A DNA stretch of 15,222 bases from Clostridia bacterium (GTDB lineage Bacteria; Bacillota; Clostridia; Oscillospirales; Acutalibacteraceae): positions 1-15,222 of the forward strand of contig JAFOXT010000246.1 of the NCBI GenBank assembly GCA_017425745.1, written 5' to 3'. Positions 7,036 to 13,377 of the stretch are shown here, piece after piece. The stretch's first letter is position 1. Every line of letters starts with the position of its first letter. The position numbers and the translations under genes were made by a program. The notes beneath the pieces were generated by a model. The model was not told where the DNA came from. It was given only the letters and a program-made list of their open reading frames with translations, and did no database searches.

Positions 7036-7389
7036 TTACTGAAAGCTATTTGTTTTCTTGCAAATAGACATAAGGATAGCAATTATTTCTTTAGTATCCT
7101 CTTTAATGCTTTCAAATTCTTTTTCATTAATATAGCCTGTTTTATATAATAATCTCAGCCAATAATATGTTTCATTGGCTTCTTTGAGTGCAACATTCAT
7201 TTTAGCGTTGAAATCAGGTTTTGTCTGTCCTCTTTCAGCTTCTGCGACATTTGCACCGATACTTGTACCACTTCTCAACAGTTGCTTTGATAAAACAAAC
7301 TCTTTCTTTTCTTCAGTAAGATATCTATAAAGATTTACTATTCTTACTGCATAATCAAAGCTTTTTATCTCAATTATGTTTTCATTCAT
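7036..7389 (-). CDS. Four-helix-bundle protein (23S rRNA-IVS / S23 / Avd-like family)
   Basis: Small protein of 117 residues with the family's core motif, SKQLLRSGTSIGANVAEAER (34-53), then a helix with ALKEANETYYWLRLL (67-81) and a final helix at about 89-110. Relatives are encoded in intervening sequences of 23S rRNA genes and, as Avd, beside the reverse transcriptase of diversity-generating retroelements, where the basic bundle binds nucleic acid. No reverse transcriptase, rRNA or template repeat is present here, so its role is unknown. The ATG at 7389 is preceded by only a weak GGTGA six bases away. The gene lies inside element 1 and has no promoter that could be recognised, so it is probably read from the dgt transcript. 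The family call is strong; no function is claimed. Confidence 0.88.
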   Translation of the reverse strand: MNENIIEIKSFDYAVRIVNLYRYLTEEKKEFVLSKQLLRSGTSIGANVAEAERGQTKPDFNAKMNVALKEANETYYWLRLLYKTGYINEKEFESIKEDTKEIIAILMSICKKTNSFQ

Positions 7390-7412
7390 ATCAGTTCACC
7401 GTTTCGCCAGTT

Positions 7413-7445
7413 ATTTTGCATTTTGCACTTTGCATTTTGCATTTA
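7413..7445 (-). repeat. Right heptad-repeat end of element 1
   Basis: Exact reverse complement of 6873-6905. Four seven-base units read TGCAAAR on the minus strand (TTTTGCA or CTTTGCA on the plus strand). The tract ends two bases before the dgt stop codon at 7448-7450. Confidence 0.9.
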
Positions 7446-7447
7446 AA

Positions 7448-8446
7448 TCAGTCGCTCCAACCGGTGGGAATGAAATATCTTGCAAAGACCTTAAGTGCGT
7501 AACCATCGGTCATTCCTGCAATATAGTCGGCTGCCGCTCTTTCAGCGCCGTCCTTCCAAGCAATTGAAATATATTCATTGGGAAGCTCATCGGGATGAGT
7601 GCTGAAAAATTCATAAAGGCTCTGAACAAGCTTCATAGCCTTACCCTCTTCGCTTTTGCATACGGGATTTGTATAAACTCTGTCAAACATAAACTCGTGC
7701 AGAATATCAAAGGCACTCTGCACATCTCTGTCAAGACAAACTGTGTCAACAGTGTTGTTTATGGCTGACATAATAAGTGTATTGATTCGTGCACTTTTGG
7801 TTTCACCAAGAAAGCGCTTTGCCTCTTTGGGTATACTTGCTTCTGTAAGCACGCCTGCTCTTATTGCATCGTCTATATCGTGGTTTATATAAGCAATTCT
7901 GTCTGAAAGCTTAACGATTCTGCCCTCAAGGGTTGAGGCCTCCTCGCCCTTTGTGTGGCAGACAATTCCGTTTCTTACTTCCCATGTAAGATTAAGACCT
8001 CTGCCCTCTTTTTCAATAAAATCAGCAACACGAAGGCTTTGCTCATAATGCTTGAAGCCACCGGGCACAACCTCGTTAAGTGCTCTCTCCCCTGCGTGTC
8101 CGAAGGGTGTATGGCCTAAATCGTGACCGAGAGCAATTGCTTCGGTAAGGTCTTCGTTAAGGCTGAGTGCTCTTGCAATTGTTCTTGCAATCTGAGCAAC
8201 CTCAAGGGTGTGAGTAAGACGGGTTCTGTAATGGTCGCCGTCAGGTGAAAGAAAAACCTGTGTCTTATGCTTAAGGCGTCTGAAGGAAGCTGAATGGATA
8301 ATTCTGTCTCTGTCGCGCTGATAAGCTGTTCTTACGGGACATTCACCCTCGGGTGTTGCTCTGCCCTTTGTATTGCTGCAAAGAAAACCGTAAGGCGAAA
8401 TTGTGTTCTTTTCTCTTTCAAGTGTAATCATTCTCAGGTTTTCCAC
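7448..8446 (-). CDS. dgt: dGTPase-like deoxynucleotide triphosphohydrolase (HD superfamily)
   Basis: Hydrolyses dNTPs to deoxynucleosides and triphosphate, a role in nucleotide pool control. It is 332 residues long, the short dGTPase-like subgroup. HD-domain metal ligands are visible as H79 (RTRLTHTLEVAQ), H108-D109 (GHDLGHTPFGH) and D182 (LSDRIAYINHD). SFRRLKHKTQVF upstream of the HD box is also typical. The start is uncertain: GTG at 8446 lies ten bases after AAGGGA (8457-8462); a GTG at 8455 is too close to that site; an ATG at 8431 lacks a good site. The gene follows yigZ by 75 bases and in related genomes stands directly before dnaG; here element 1 intervenes. The exact dNTP preference cannot be read from sequence. 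Confidence 0.93.
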   Translation of the reverse strand: MENLRMITLEREKNTISPYGFLCSNTKGRATPEGECPVRTAYQRDRDRIIHSASFRRLKHKTQVFLSPDGDHYRTRLTHTLEVAQIARTIARALSLNEDLTEAIALGHDLGHTPFGHAGERALNEVVPGGFKHYEQSLRVADFIEKEGRGLNLTWEVRNGIVCHTKGEEASTLEGRIVKLSDRIAYINHDIDDAIRAGVLTEASIPKEAKRFLGETKSARINTLIMSAINNTVDTVCLDRDVQSAFDILHEFMFDRVYTNPVCKSEEGKAMKLVQSLYEFFSTHPDELPNEYISIAWKDGAERAAADYIAGMTDGYALKVFARYFIPTGWSD

Positions 8447-8521
8447 GTTTTTCACATCCCTTCATATATATATACGCAATTTTTTCGGGTTTCCCCTTAA
8501 TTTTTCGTAATTTTTATATTT

Positions 8522-9142
8522 TTACAGTTCACAGAATTTTTCGTCAATAACCTCACTGTGGAATCTGCCGTTGGAAACGTCAACAAGTCTTGCCTCAAAT
8601 CGGTTTACATCCTCTTCGGGAATTCTGAAGGTTACCTCAACATTATCGGCAAAAACGGTGTCTTCTACAATTCCGCCCTCCTCACAGATAAGAGGAACAA
8701 GTCTGCCGTAAAAATTGTAATCTGCCTGCACCCTGACAATTTTACAAAGCGCCATTGTAATGATTCCGCCTGCATCAAGGGCAATTTTTGCCGTATGGGA
8801 ATAAGCTCTTACAAGTCCGCCACCGCCAAGAAGTATTCCGCCGAAATATCTTGTGCCCACAACGCAGCAGTCCACAACATCCTCCTTGAGAATTACATCA
8901 AGAGTAGGAATACCTGCAGTACCCTGAGGCTCGCCGTCGTCGCTGAAGCGTCTTATCATACCCTCACGAAGGCTGTAAGCCCACACATTATGGGTAGCAT
9001 CCCAGTGCTTTTTCTTTATCTCTTCAATAAAAGCCTTTGCTTCATCTTCTGTTTTTACGGGACATACATAACCGATAAAGCGTGATTTTTTAACAACAAA
9101 TTCGTCCTGTGAACGGTTTTTGATGGTTTTGTAGCTTGACAC
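8522..9142 (-). CDS. yigZ: YigZ / IMPACT family protein (UPF0029)
   Basis: Protein of 206 residues. The N-terminal domain carries the family signature DDGEPQGTAGIPTLDVI (about 65-82) and GTRYFGGILLGGGGLVRAYS (about 93-112). The C-terminal domain (about 130-206) is the DUF1949-type ferredoxin-like fold. Eukaryotic IMPACT relatives affect translation control through Gcn1/Gcn2; the bacterial role is not established. The start is GTG at 9142, eight bases after AAAAGGGG (9151-9158). The frame stays open 31 codons further up, but there it translates the heptad repeats and interior of element 2 (FQLLTFHFQL), so the longer form is rejected. It is probably the first gene of a yigZ-dgt-(4HB)-dnaG-rpoD operon. 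Its promoter would lie in or across element 2; none was clear. Confidence 0.92.
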   Translation of the reverse strand: MSSYKTIKNRSQDEFVVKKSRFIGYVCPVKTEDEAKAFIEEIKKKHWDATHNVWAYSLREGMIRRFSDDGEPQGTAGIPTLDVILKEDVVDCCVVGTRYFGGILLGGGGLVRAYSHTAKIALDAGGIITMALCKIVRVQADYNFYGRLVPLICEEGGIVEDTVFADNVEVTFRIPEEDVNRFEARLVDVSNGRFHSEVIDEKFCEL

Positions 9143-9159
9143 CTTTTTCACCCCTTTTA

Positions 9160-9194
9160 TTAAAAGTTGAAAGTGGAAGGTTAAAAGTTGAAAT
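9160..9194 (+). repeat. Left heptad-repeat end of element 2
   Basis: Five seven-base units: TTAAAAG, TTGAAAG, TGGAAGG, TTAAAAG and TTGAAAT. Compared with the other end (9403-9432, inverted) it has one extra unit, TGGAAGG. The tract begins two bases from the yigZ Shine-Dalgarno (9151-9158). Confidence 0.85.
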
Positions 9195-9335
9195 ATGGTC
9201 GCAGATTTATACCGCTGTAAACAGAAAGCAATCACCTGCGGAGTAAGCTTGGTTATAAAGGGTAAAGAGTTGATTTTATCCGCCTTTATAGTTCATTCTT
9301 AAGAAAACTCTACCCACCGGATTTATCAATATGAT

Positions 9336-9400
9336 TTGGCGGTATGAATATAAATCTTTTCAAACAAGTTAAAACGGATATAATCGGAACGAAGTGACCC
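9336..9400 (-). repeat. Conserved 65-bp end block, copy 2
   Basis: On the minus strand it starts GGGTCACTTCGTTCC, continues GATTATATCCG and ends CATACCGCCAA, the same length as copy 1 at 6909-6973. It lies two bases inside the heptad tract of the rpmE-facing end of element 2. Confidence 0.75.
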
Positions 9401-9402
9401 GA

Positions 9403-9432
9403 ATTTCAACTTTTAACTTTCAACTTTTAACT
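9403..9432 (-). repeat. Right heptad-repeat end of element 2
   Basis: On the minus strand AG is followed by TTAAAAG, TTGAAAG, TTAAAAG and TTGAAAT, four units of the heptad found inverted at 9160-9194. The tract begins two bases after the T-rich tail of the rpmE terminator. Confidence 0.85.
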
Positions 9433-9434
9433 CT

Positions 9435-9471
9435 AAAGAAAAATAAGACGGTGCAAATAATTGCGCCGTCT
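9435..9471 (-). terminator. Rho-independent terminator of rpmE
   Basis: On the minus strand AGACGG-C-GCAA, a TTAT loop and TTGC-A-CCGTCT form a ten-base-pair stem with one C-A mismatch (9446-9471), followed by TATTTTTCTTT. It lies 22 bases after the rpmE stop codon. Confidence 0.9.
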
Positions 9472-9493
9472 GATTCTTTTAATAAAGCTTTGA

Positions 9494-9703
9494 TTATTTG
9501 CTCTTAGCAAGGTTGAAACGCTTATTGAATCTGTCAACACGTCCGCCTGTATCAACGAGCTTCTGCTTACCTGTGAAGTAGGGGTGGCAGTTTGAACAAA
9601 TATCAACGTGCATTTCCTTCTTTGTTGAACCTGTAGCGATAATAGCACCACATGCACACTTTACTTCTGTCTGTTCGTAGTTAGGATGAATGTCCTTTTT
9701 CAT
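9494..9703 (-). CDS. rpmE: 50S ribosomal protein L31, zinc-binding type
   Basis: Large-subunit ribosomal protein of 69 residues beginning MKKDIHPNYEQTEVKCACG. It has the zinc ligands of the C+ form, C16 and C18 (CxC) with C36 and C39 (CSNCHPYFTGKQK), and the L31 tail GGRVDRFNKRF. The ATG at 9703 has GAGGTG nine bases upstream (9713-9718). The gene has its own promoter (9750-9778) and strong terminator, so it is a single unit between addA and yigZ. The transcript leader is only about 40 nt. Confidence 0.97.
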   Translation of the reverse strand: MKKDIHPNYEQTEVKCACGAIIATGSTKKEMHVDICSNCHPYFTGKQKLVDTGGRVDRFNKRFNLAKSK

Positions 9704-9749
9704 TGTCTATTTCACCTCTTTCGGTTGATTACATCATTTAACGAATGGT

Positions 9750-9778
9750 ATTGTATCACACAAAAAGTCAAAAATCAA
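9750..9778 (-). promoter_or_regulatory. rpmE promoter
   Basis: TTGATT (9773-9778) and TACAAT (9750-9755) on the minus strand are separated by 17 bases, about 47 bases upstream of the L31 start. The pair sits between the addA stop (9817) and rpmE, where an A/T-only inverted repeat lacks the form of a classical terminator, so addBA read-through is possible. Confidence 0.7.
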
Positions 9779-9816
9779 TATATTTTTCAAATTTCTTGAA
9801 GTTTTTTTCAAAAAAC

Positions 9817-12800
9817 TCAAACTACCTTGATTTCTTTGCCCAGATAGAAGGAATAAAGCAGGGTTTCCTTGACCTCATAACCCGTACATTCCTGGAGTGC
9901 ACGCTTATATAAAAGCACCTGAGATGAATACTTTTCTGCAAATTCCCCTTCTGTCTGAAGCCTGTCGGTTTTGTAATCCACAACCACAAGCTTGCCGTCT
10001 TCAACAAAAGCACAGTCGGCAATACCCTGAATCATCATCATTTCGCCTTCTGCTGCCTCAGAGGCTTCGGGATAAATTTCTGATATGGGCACCTCAATAG
10101 TGAATTTCTTTTCACGCATCACAAGCGGTGAGGCTAACATTCTTTCTGAAAGACTGCTTTCAAAAAAGCCCTCAACTGCTTTTACATTAATTCCCTTTGC
10201 CTGACTTTCGCTGAGCACACCCATTTCATAAAGTCGGTCAATTTCATTCTGCACACTGATTTTTGCTTTTTCAAAATCTGCAAACTGAACAAAGGTGTGG
10301 GTCGCAATACCTCTCAGTGCACCTGTAAGTCCGTTTTCGTGCATAAAAGCAGGCATTGAGGAAGCAAAGTAATCACGGTCAATGAAATCTCTGTCTACCT
10401 CAGATGCAGCTCTTTTTGTAAGAATTTTTGAAAGTGCATCATATTTATATCTGAAGCCTGCCCTTTCTTCAATAAGCCTGAGGAAATCTTCATCAGCGCT
10501 CACCTTTCCTTTTTGTGTCTGCTTTTGGGCCGCTTCGCTTTCATACTCGCTTAAAACCACCTTAACAGGTGACTCACATCCGATTACGCCCTCATCGGTC
10601 ATACCGATGGCTTCACGAAGCTTTTTTGCGCCCTCATGGCGTAAAAGAGCGGTAATTATCCACTTGCCGTAGCTGTTTGCACTTTTGACCACAACGGGAT
10701 TAAGACGCTTATTTAAAGGATTTATACCCACAGCCATACTCTCACACTTTTTAAGAGGATTTTCATCAGCATAAATCATAATCAGCTTTTCCTTGGCTCT
10801 TGTAAGTGCAACATAAAGCACTCGCATTTCTTCGCTGAGAAGATTCTGCTTCATTGAAAGTCTCACAGCAGTATGACAAAGAGTTTTGTACTGCTCAAAG
10901 GTTTCCGGGTTACGTCTTAAAAGACCTATCCCCTCCTTATGACTGATTACCATATTTTCATTAAGGTCCATCATATTGAATTCACCTGCACAGCCCGAAA
11001 GTATGCATACCGGAAACTCAAGACCCTTTGATTTATGGATAGTCATAATTTTTACAACGTCTGTCTGCTGTGATATACCGAGAGAGCCTGACATATCCTG
11101 CTTTTTATCTCTGAGTCTTTCAATAAAGCTGAGAAAGCCCGTCAGACCGCTTTTACCACTTTTCTCATAAGCAGCGGCATAATCGGAAAGAAGCATAAGA
11201 TTAGCACGCTTTGTGCCTGACTTATCAACTGCATCAAAAACAGGGATAAGCGCTGTGTCCTCATAAATCTCGCTGATAAGCTCGCTTACGGGAATACAGA
11301 TACAGAGATTTCTCCAGAAGGAAATTTTTGAAAGAAAGGCTTTTACCTTTTCTGATTTATCCTTCATTCTGAGAAGGCAGGAATATATATCCGCTTTTCT
11401 GTCCTCATCAAAGTTACCCGTTTTAGTTTCTGTTCTGAGTTCACTTATTTCGTCGGGAGTAAAGCCGAAAACAGGGCTCATCATAACGCTCATAAGAGGA
11501 ATATCCTGTCTTGGGTTATCAATTATTTTAAGAATGTTTATAGCCAGAGCAATTTCTGAAGACATAAGGAATTTACCTGAAACCTCAGTAAAGGCAGGTA
11601 TGCCCTTCTGTCGGAAAATTTCAGCATAGGTTACACCCTTTTCTGAGCCTACAGCTCTTAAAAGCACAGCAAAATCCTTATAGGTTGCTTTTCTTTCGGT
11701 GTTGCCGTCTTTTACTCTGTAGCCCTCAGAAATCATTTTATTTATAAGGTCTGCGGCATATTTTGCCTGGCAGACGGTTGAATTCTCGGTAAATTTATCA
11801 AGGTTTGTAATATCGAGAATATGCAGCTCTGTATCGGCTTCATCCTTATCCTCATAGGAGGCACTTGCAACAAGCCTTTCCTCCTCGTTATATTCAATAT
11901 CACCGCTTTCAAGGGACATAATCTGATTGAAAATAAAGTTGATTATATCCGTTACACCCTTACGGCTTCTGAAGTTGTTGCCGAGAATAATTTTTGCAGG
12001 ATAGCAATCCCTTTCTTTGTCATAAAGCTCAAAGGTGTTTTTAAGCTCAAGGAAAATTTCAGGCATAGCCTGACGGAAGGAGTAAATGCTCTGCTTAACG
12101 TCACCTACTCTGAAAAGATTGTTTCTTGAAACTGCAGTAAAAAGCATATCCTGAGCCTTATTGGTATCCTGATATTCGTCAATAAGAATCTCATCAAACT
12201 GCAGACTTATCTCCTTTGCAAAGTCGGTGCTTTCATAGCCGTCGGCAGTTTCCTTAACAAGAAGAGAAAGAGCCATATGGGCAATATCAGAGAAATCTGC
12301 AAGCTTTTTCTCTTTTTTCATCTCAGTGAAAATGCGGTGGAATTTAAGTGTGCACTCCGTAAGACTTTCCATTAAAGGAGCAAAGAAAGCCATATCGTCA
12401 TAGTATTCCTCTTCGCTTGTGCACATAAGCTCACTGAGCTTTCTTACTCTGTCCACATTTTTCTTACGCATATCTGAAAGACGGTTTGTAAGAGGGTCAT
12501 CCTTAAGATCCTTCGGTGTATTACCCTTTCTGGTGGGAGAAAAAGCACCGATTGCTCTTCTTGCTTCATCCCAATTACCCTCATCAACAAAGCCCGAAAT
12601 ATATTCACACTGAGCCTTATCAGTTGAAACAGCATTGTACAGAATTTTTGTCAGAATTTCATCTCCGTCAATCTGAGAAAGTATTTCGTTGCAGTTTTCA
12701 ATTACATAAGAAAGAATATCTCTAAGGTTGTTAAAAATGATTTTTCCGTATCTGCTTTCAGAAAGCTTTTCACCGCAGCGGAACATTTCAGAAAATTCAC

Positions 12801-13377
12801 GTATTCTTGATTCAGGAAAAGGATAGGACATTGCGCTTTCATAAAGCTTACTCATAGCCTCTTCTATATTGCTGTCATCTCTGCCCTTGAAAAGCACTTC
12901 AACAAGGGTACGGAAGCTTTCTGCCTTCTCTGAATACATCTCTTCAATTGCGTTATCCATAGCCGCAGCCTTAATAATTTTAATTTCGCTCTCCTCAGCC
13001 ATTCTGAAATCGGGAGAAATGCCGAGAAGCTGAAAATTTTCTTTCACAAGGTTCATACAGAAGCTGTCTATTGTGGTGATTTTTGCACCGGGAAGAAGCA
13101 TCTGCTGACTGATAAGGTTAAGATCACCGGGATTTTCCTTCAAAAGCGTATTTACTCTGTCGCTTATTCTTTCACGCATTTCCTGAGCAGCTGCTCTTGT
13201 AAAGGTTACAATCAGAAGTCGGTCAACGCTTGTGGGATTTTCTCTGTCGGTTATTCTTTCAATAACACGCTGAGTGAGAACTGCCGTTTTACCTGAGCCT
13301 GCAGCAGCAGACACAAGCACACTGCCTTTTCGTGCATCAATTGCGTTTTGCTGTTCAGCTGTCCACTTCATTTTCAC
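9817..13377 (-). CDS. addA: ATP-dependent helicase/nuclease subunit A
   Basis: UvrD-like 3'-5' helicase and nuclease subunit of AddAB, which processes double-strand breaks for RecA-dependent repair. It is 1186 residues long, close to the family size. Helicase motifs in order are Walker A AAAGSGKT (24-31), TFTRAAAQEMRERI (Ia), DEYQD (400-404, II), GDVKQSIYSFR (425-435, III), NNFRSR (467-472, IV), TIHKSKGLEFP (779-789, V) and LYVALTRAKE (854-863, VI). The C-terminal RecB-type nuclease shows H1027, D1121 (GIADCAF), D1134 and K1136 (VDYKT) and Q1153. GTG at 13377 is preferred because GGAGG lies eight bases upstream (13386-13390); ATG at 13371 is the alternative. The start overlaps the end of addB by 23 bases, which suggests translational coupling. 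Confidence 0.97.
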   Translation of the reverse strand: MKMKWTAEQQNAIDARKGSVLVSAAAGSGKTAVLTQRVIERITDRENPTSVDRLLIVTFTRAAAQEMRERISDRVNTLLKENPGDLNLISQQMLLPGAKITTIDSFCMNLVKENFQLLGISPDFRMAEESEIKIIKAAAMDNAIEEMYSEKAESFRTLVEVLFKGRDDSNIEEAMSKLYESAMSYPFPESRIREFSEMFRCGEKLSESRYGKIIFNNLRDILSYVIENCNEILSQIDGDEILTKILYNAVSTDKAQCEYISGFVDEGNWDEARRAIGAFSPTRKGNTPKDLKDDPLTNRLSDMRKKNVDRVRKLSELMCTSEEEYYDDMAFFAPLMESLTECTLKFHRIFTEMKKEKKLADFSDIAHMALSLLVKETADGYESTDFAKEISLQFDEILIDEYQDTNKAQDMLFTAVSRNNLFRVGDVKQSIYSFRQAMPEIFLELKNTFELYDKERDCYPAKIILGNNFRSRKGVTDIINFIFNQIMSLESGDIEYNEEERLVASASYEDKDEADTELHILDITNLDKFTENSTVCQAKYAADLINKMISEGYRVKDGNTERKATYKDFAVLLRAVGSEKGVTYAEIFRQKGIPAFTEVSGKFLMSSEIALAINILKIIDNPRQDIPLMSVMMSPVFGFTPDEISELRTETKTGNFDEDRKADIYSCLLRMKDKSEKVKAFLSKISFWRNLCICIPVSELISEIYEDTALIPVFDAVDKSGTKRANLMLLSDYAAAYEKSGKSGLTGFLSFIERLRDKKQDMSGSLGISQQTDVVKIMTIHKSKGLEFPVCILSGCAGEFNMMDLNENMVISHKEGIGLLRRNPETFEQYKTLCHTAVRLSMKQNLLSEEMRVLYVALTRAKEKLIMIYADENPLKKCESMAVGINPLNKRLNPVVVKSANSYGKWIITALLRHEGAKKLREAIGMTDEGVIGCESPVKVVLSEYESEAAQKQTQKGKVSADEDFLRLIEERAGFRYKYDALSKILTKRAASEVDRDFIDRDYFASSMPAFMHENGLTGALRGIATHTFVQFADFEKAKISVQNEIDRLYEMGVLSESQAKGINVKAVEGFFESSLSERMLASPLVMREKKFTIEVPISEIYPEASEAAEGEMMMIQGIADCAFVEDGKLVVVDYKTDRLQTEGEFAEKYSSQVLLYKRALQECTGYEVKETLLYSFYLGKEIKVV

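Larger units (their letters stand above)
6873..7445. mobile_element. Repeat-bounded element carrying a four-helix-bundle gene (element 1)
   Basis: A 573-bp insert between dgt and dnaG. Its ends are a perfect 33-bp inverted repeat (6873-6905 and 7413-7445) made of four TGCAAAR heptads. Inside the left end is a 65-bp block (6909-6973) related to one in element 2 (9336-9400), then an 11-bp hairpin (6994-7025) and the four-helix-bundle gene (7036-7389). The right boundary lies two bases from the dgt stop codon and the left boundary two bases from the dnaG Shine-Dalgarno. Insertion into an ancestral dgt-dnaG junction is therefore the simplest reading. No transposase is present and no target duplication was recognised. 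Mobility is inferred; the repeats are seen. Confidence 0.6.
9160..9432. mobile_element. Gene-free repeat-bounded element (element 2)
   Basis: A 273-bp element fills the rpmE-yigZ gap. Its ends are inverted heptad tracts: five units at 9160-9194 and four at 9403-9432 (TTAAAAG, TTGAAAG and variants). The inner 14 bases, TTAAAAGTTGAAAT, are identical. The 65-bp block at 9336-9400 is related to that of element 1 in the opposite orientation. Further internal structure includes inverted ATACCGC/GCGGTAT (9209-9215, 9339-9345), an eight-base stem TATAAAGG/CCTTTATA (9254-9261, 9283-9290) and the palindrome TTCTTAAGAA (9296-9305) near the exact centre. No reading frame of note is present. It resembles a non-autonomous derivative of element 1's family or a structured RNA. 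Mobility is inferred. Confidence 0.55.

Noticed and set aside
6873..7445. CRISPR array or diversity-generating retroelement
   Set aside because: The repeat units are contiguous seven-base heptads without spacers, and there are no cas genes. For a retroelement there is no reverse transcriptase and no template/variable repeat pair.
8463..8521. Separate dgt promoter at the TATATATATA tract
   Set aside because: A -10-like string exists, but no -35 lies at an acceptable distance. The 75-base gap holds only A/T-rich sequence and the dgt ribosome site, so co-transcription with yigZ is the simpler reading.
9704..9749. L31 autoregulatory leader RNA
   Set aside because: The predicted leader is only about 40 nt, and no clear hairpin or recognised L31 leader motif was seen.
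9780..9819. Terminator after addA
   Set aside because: AGTTTTTT and AAAAAACT could pair, but the loop would be nearly absent and no T-run follows on the minus strand. It looks like chance in an A/T-rich gap.
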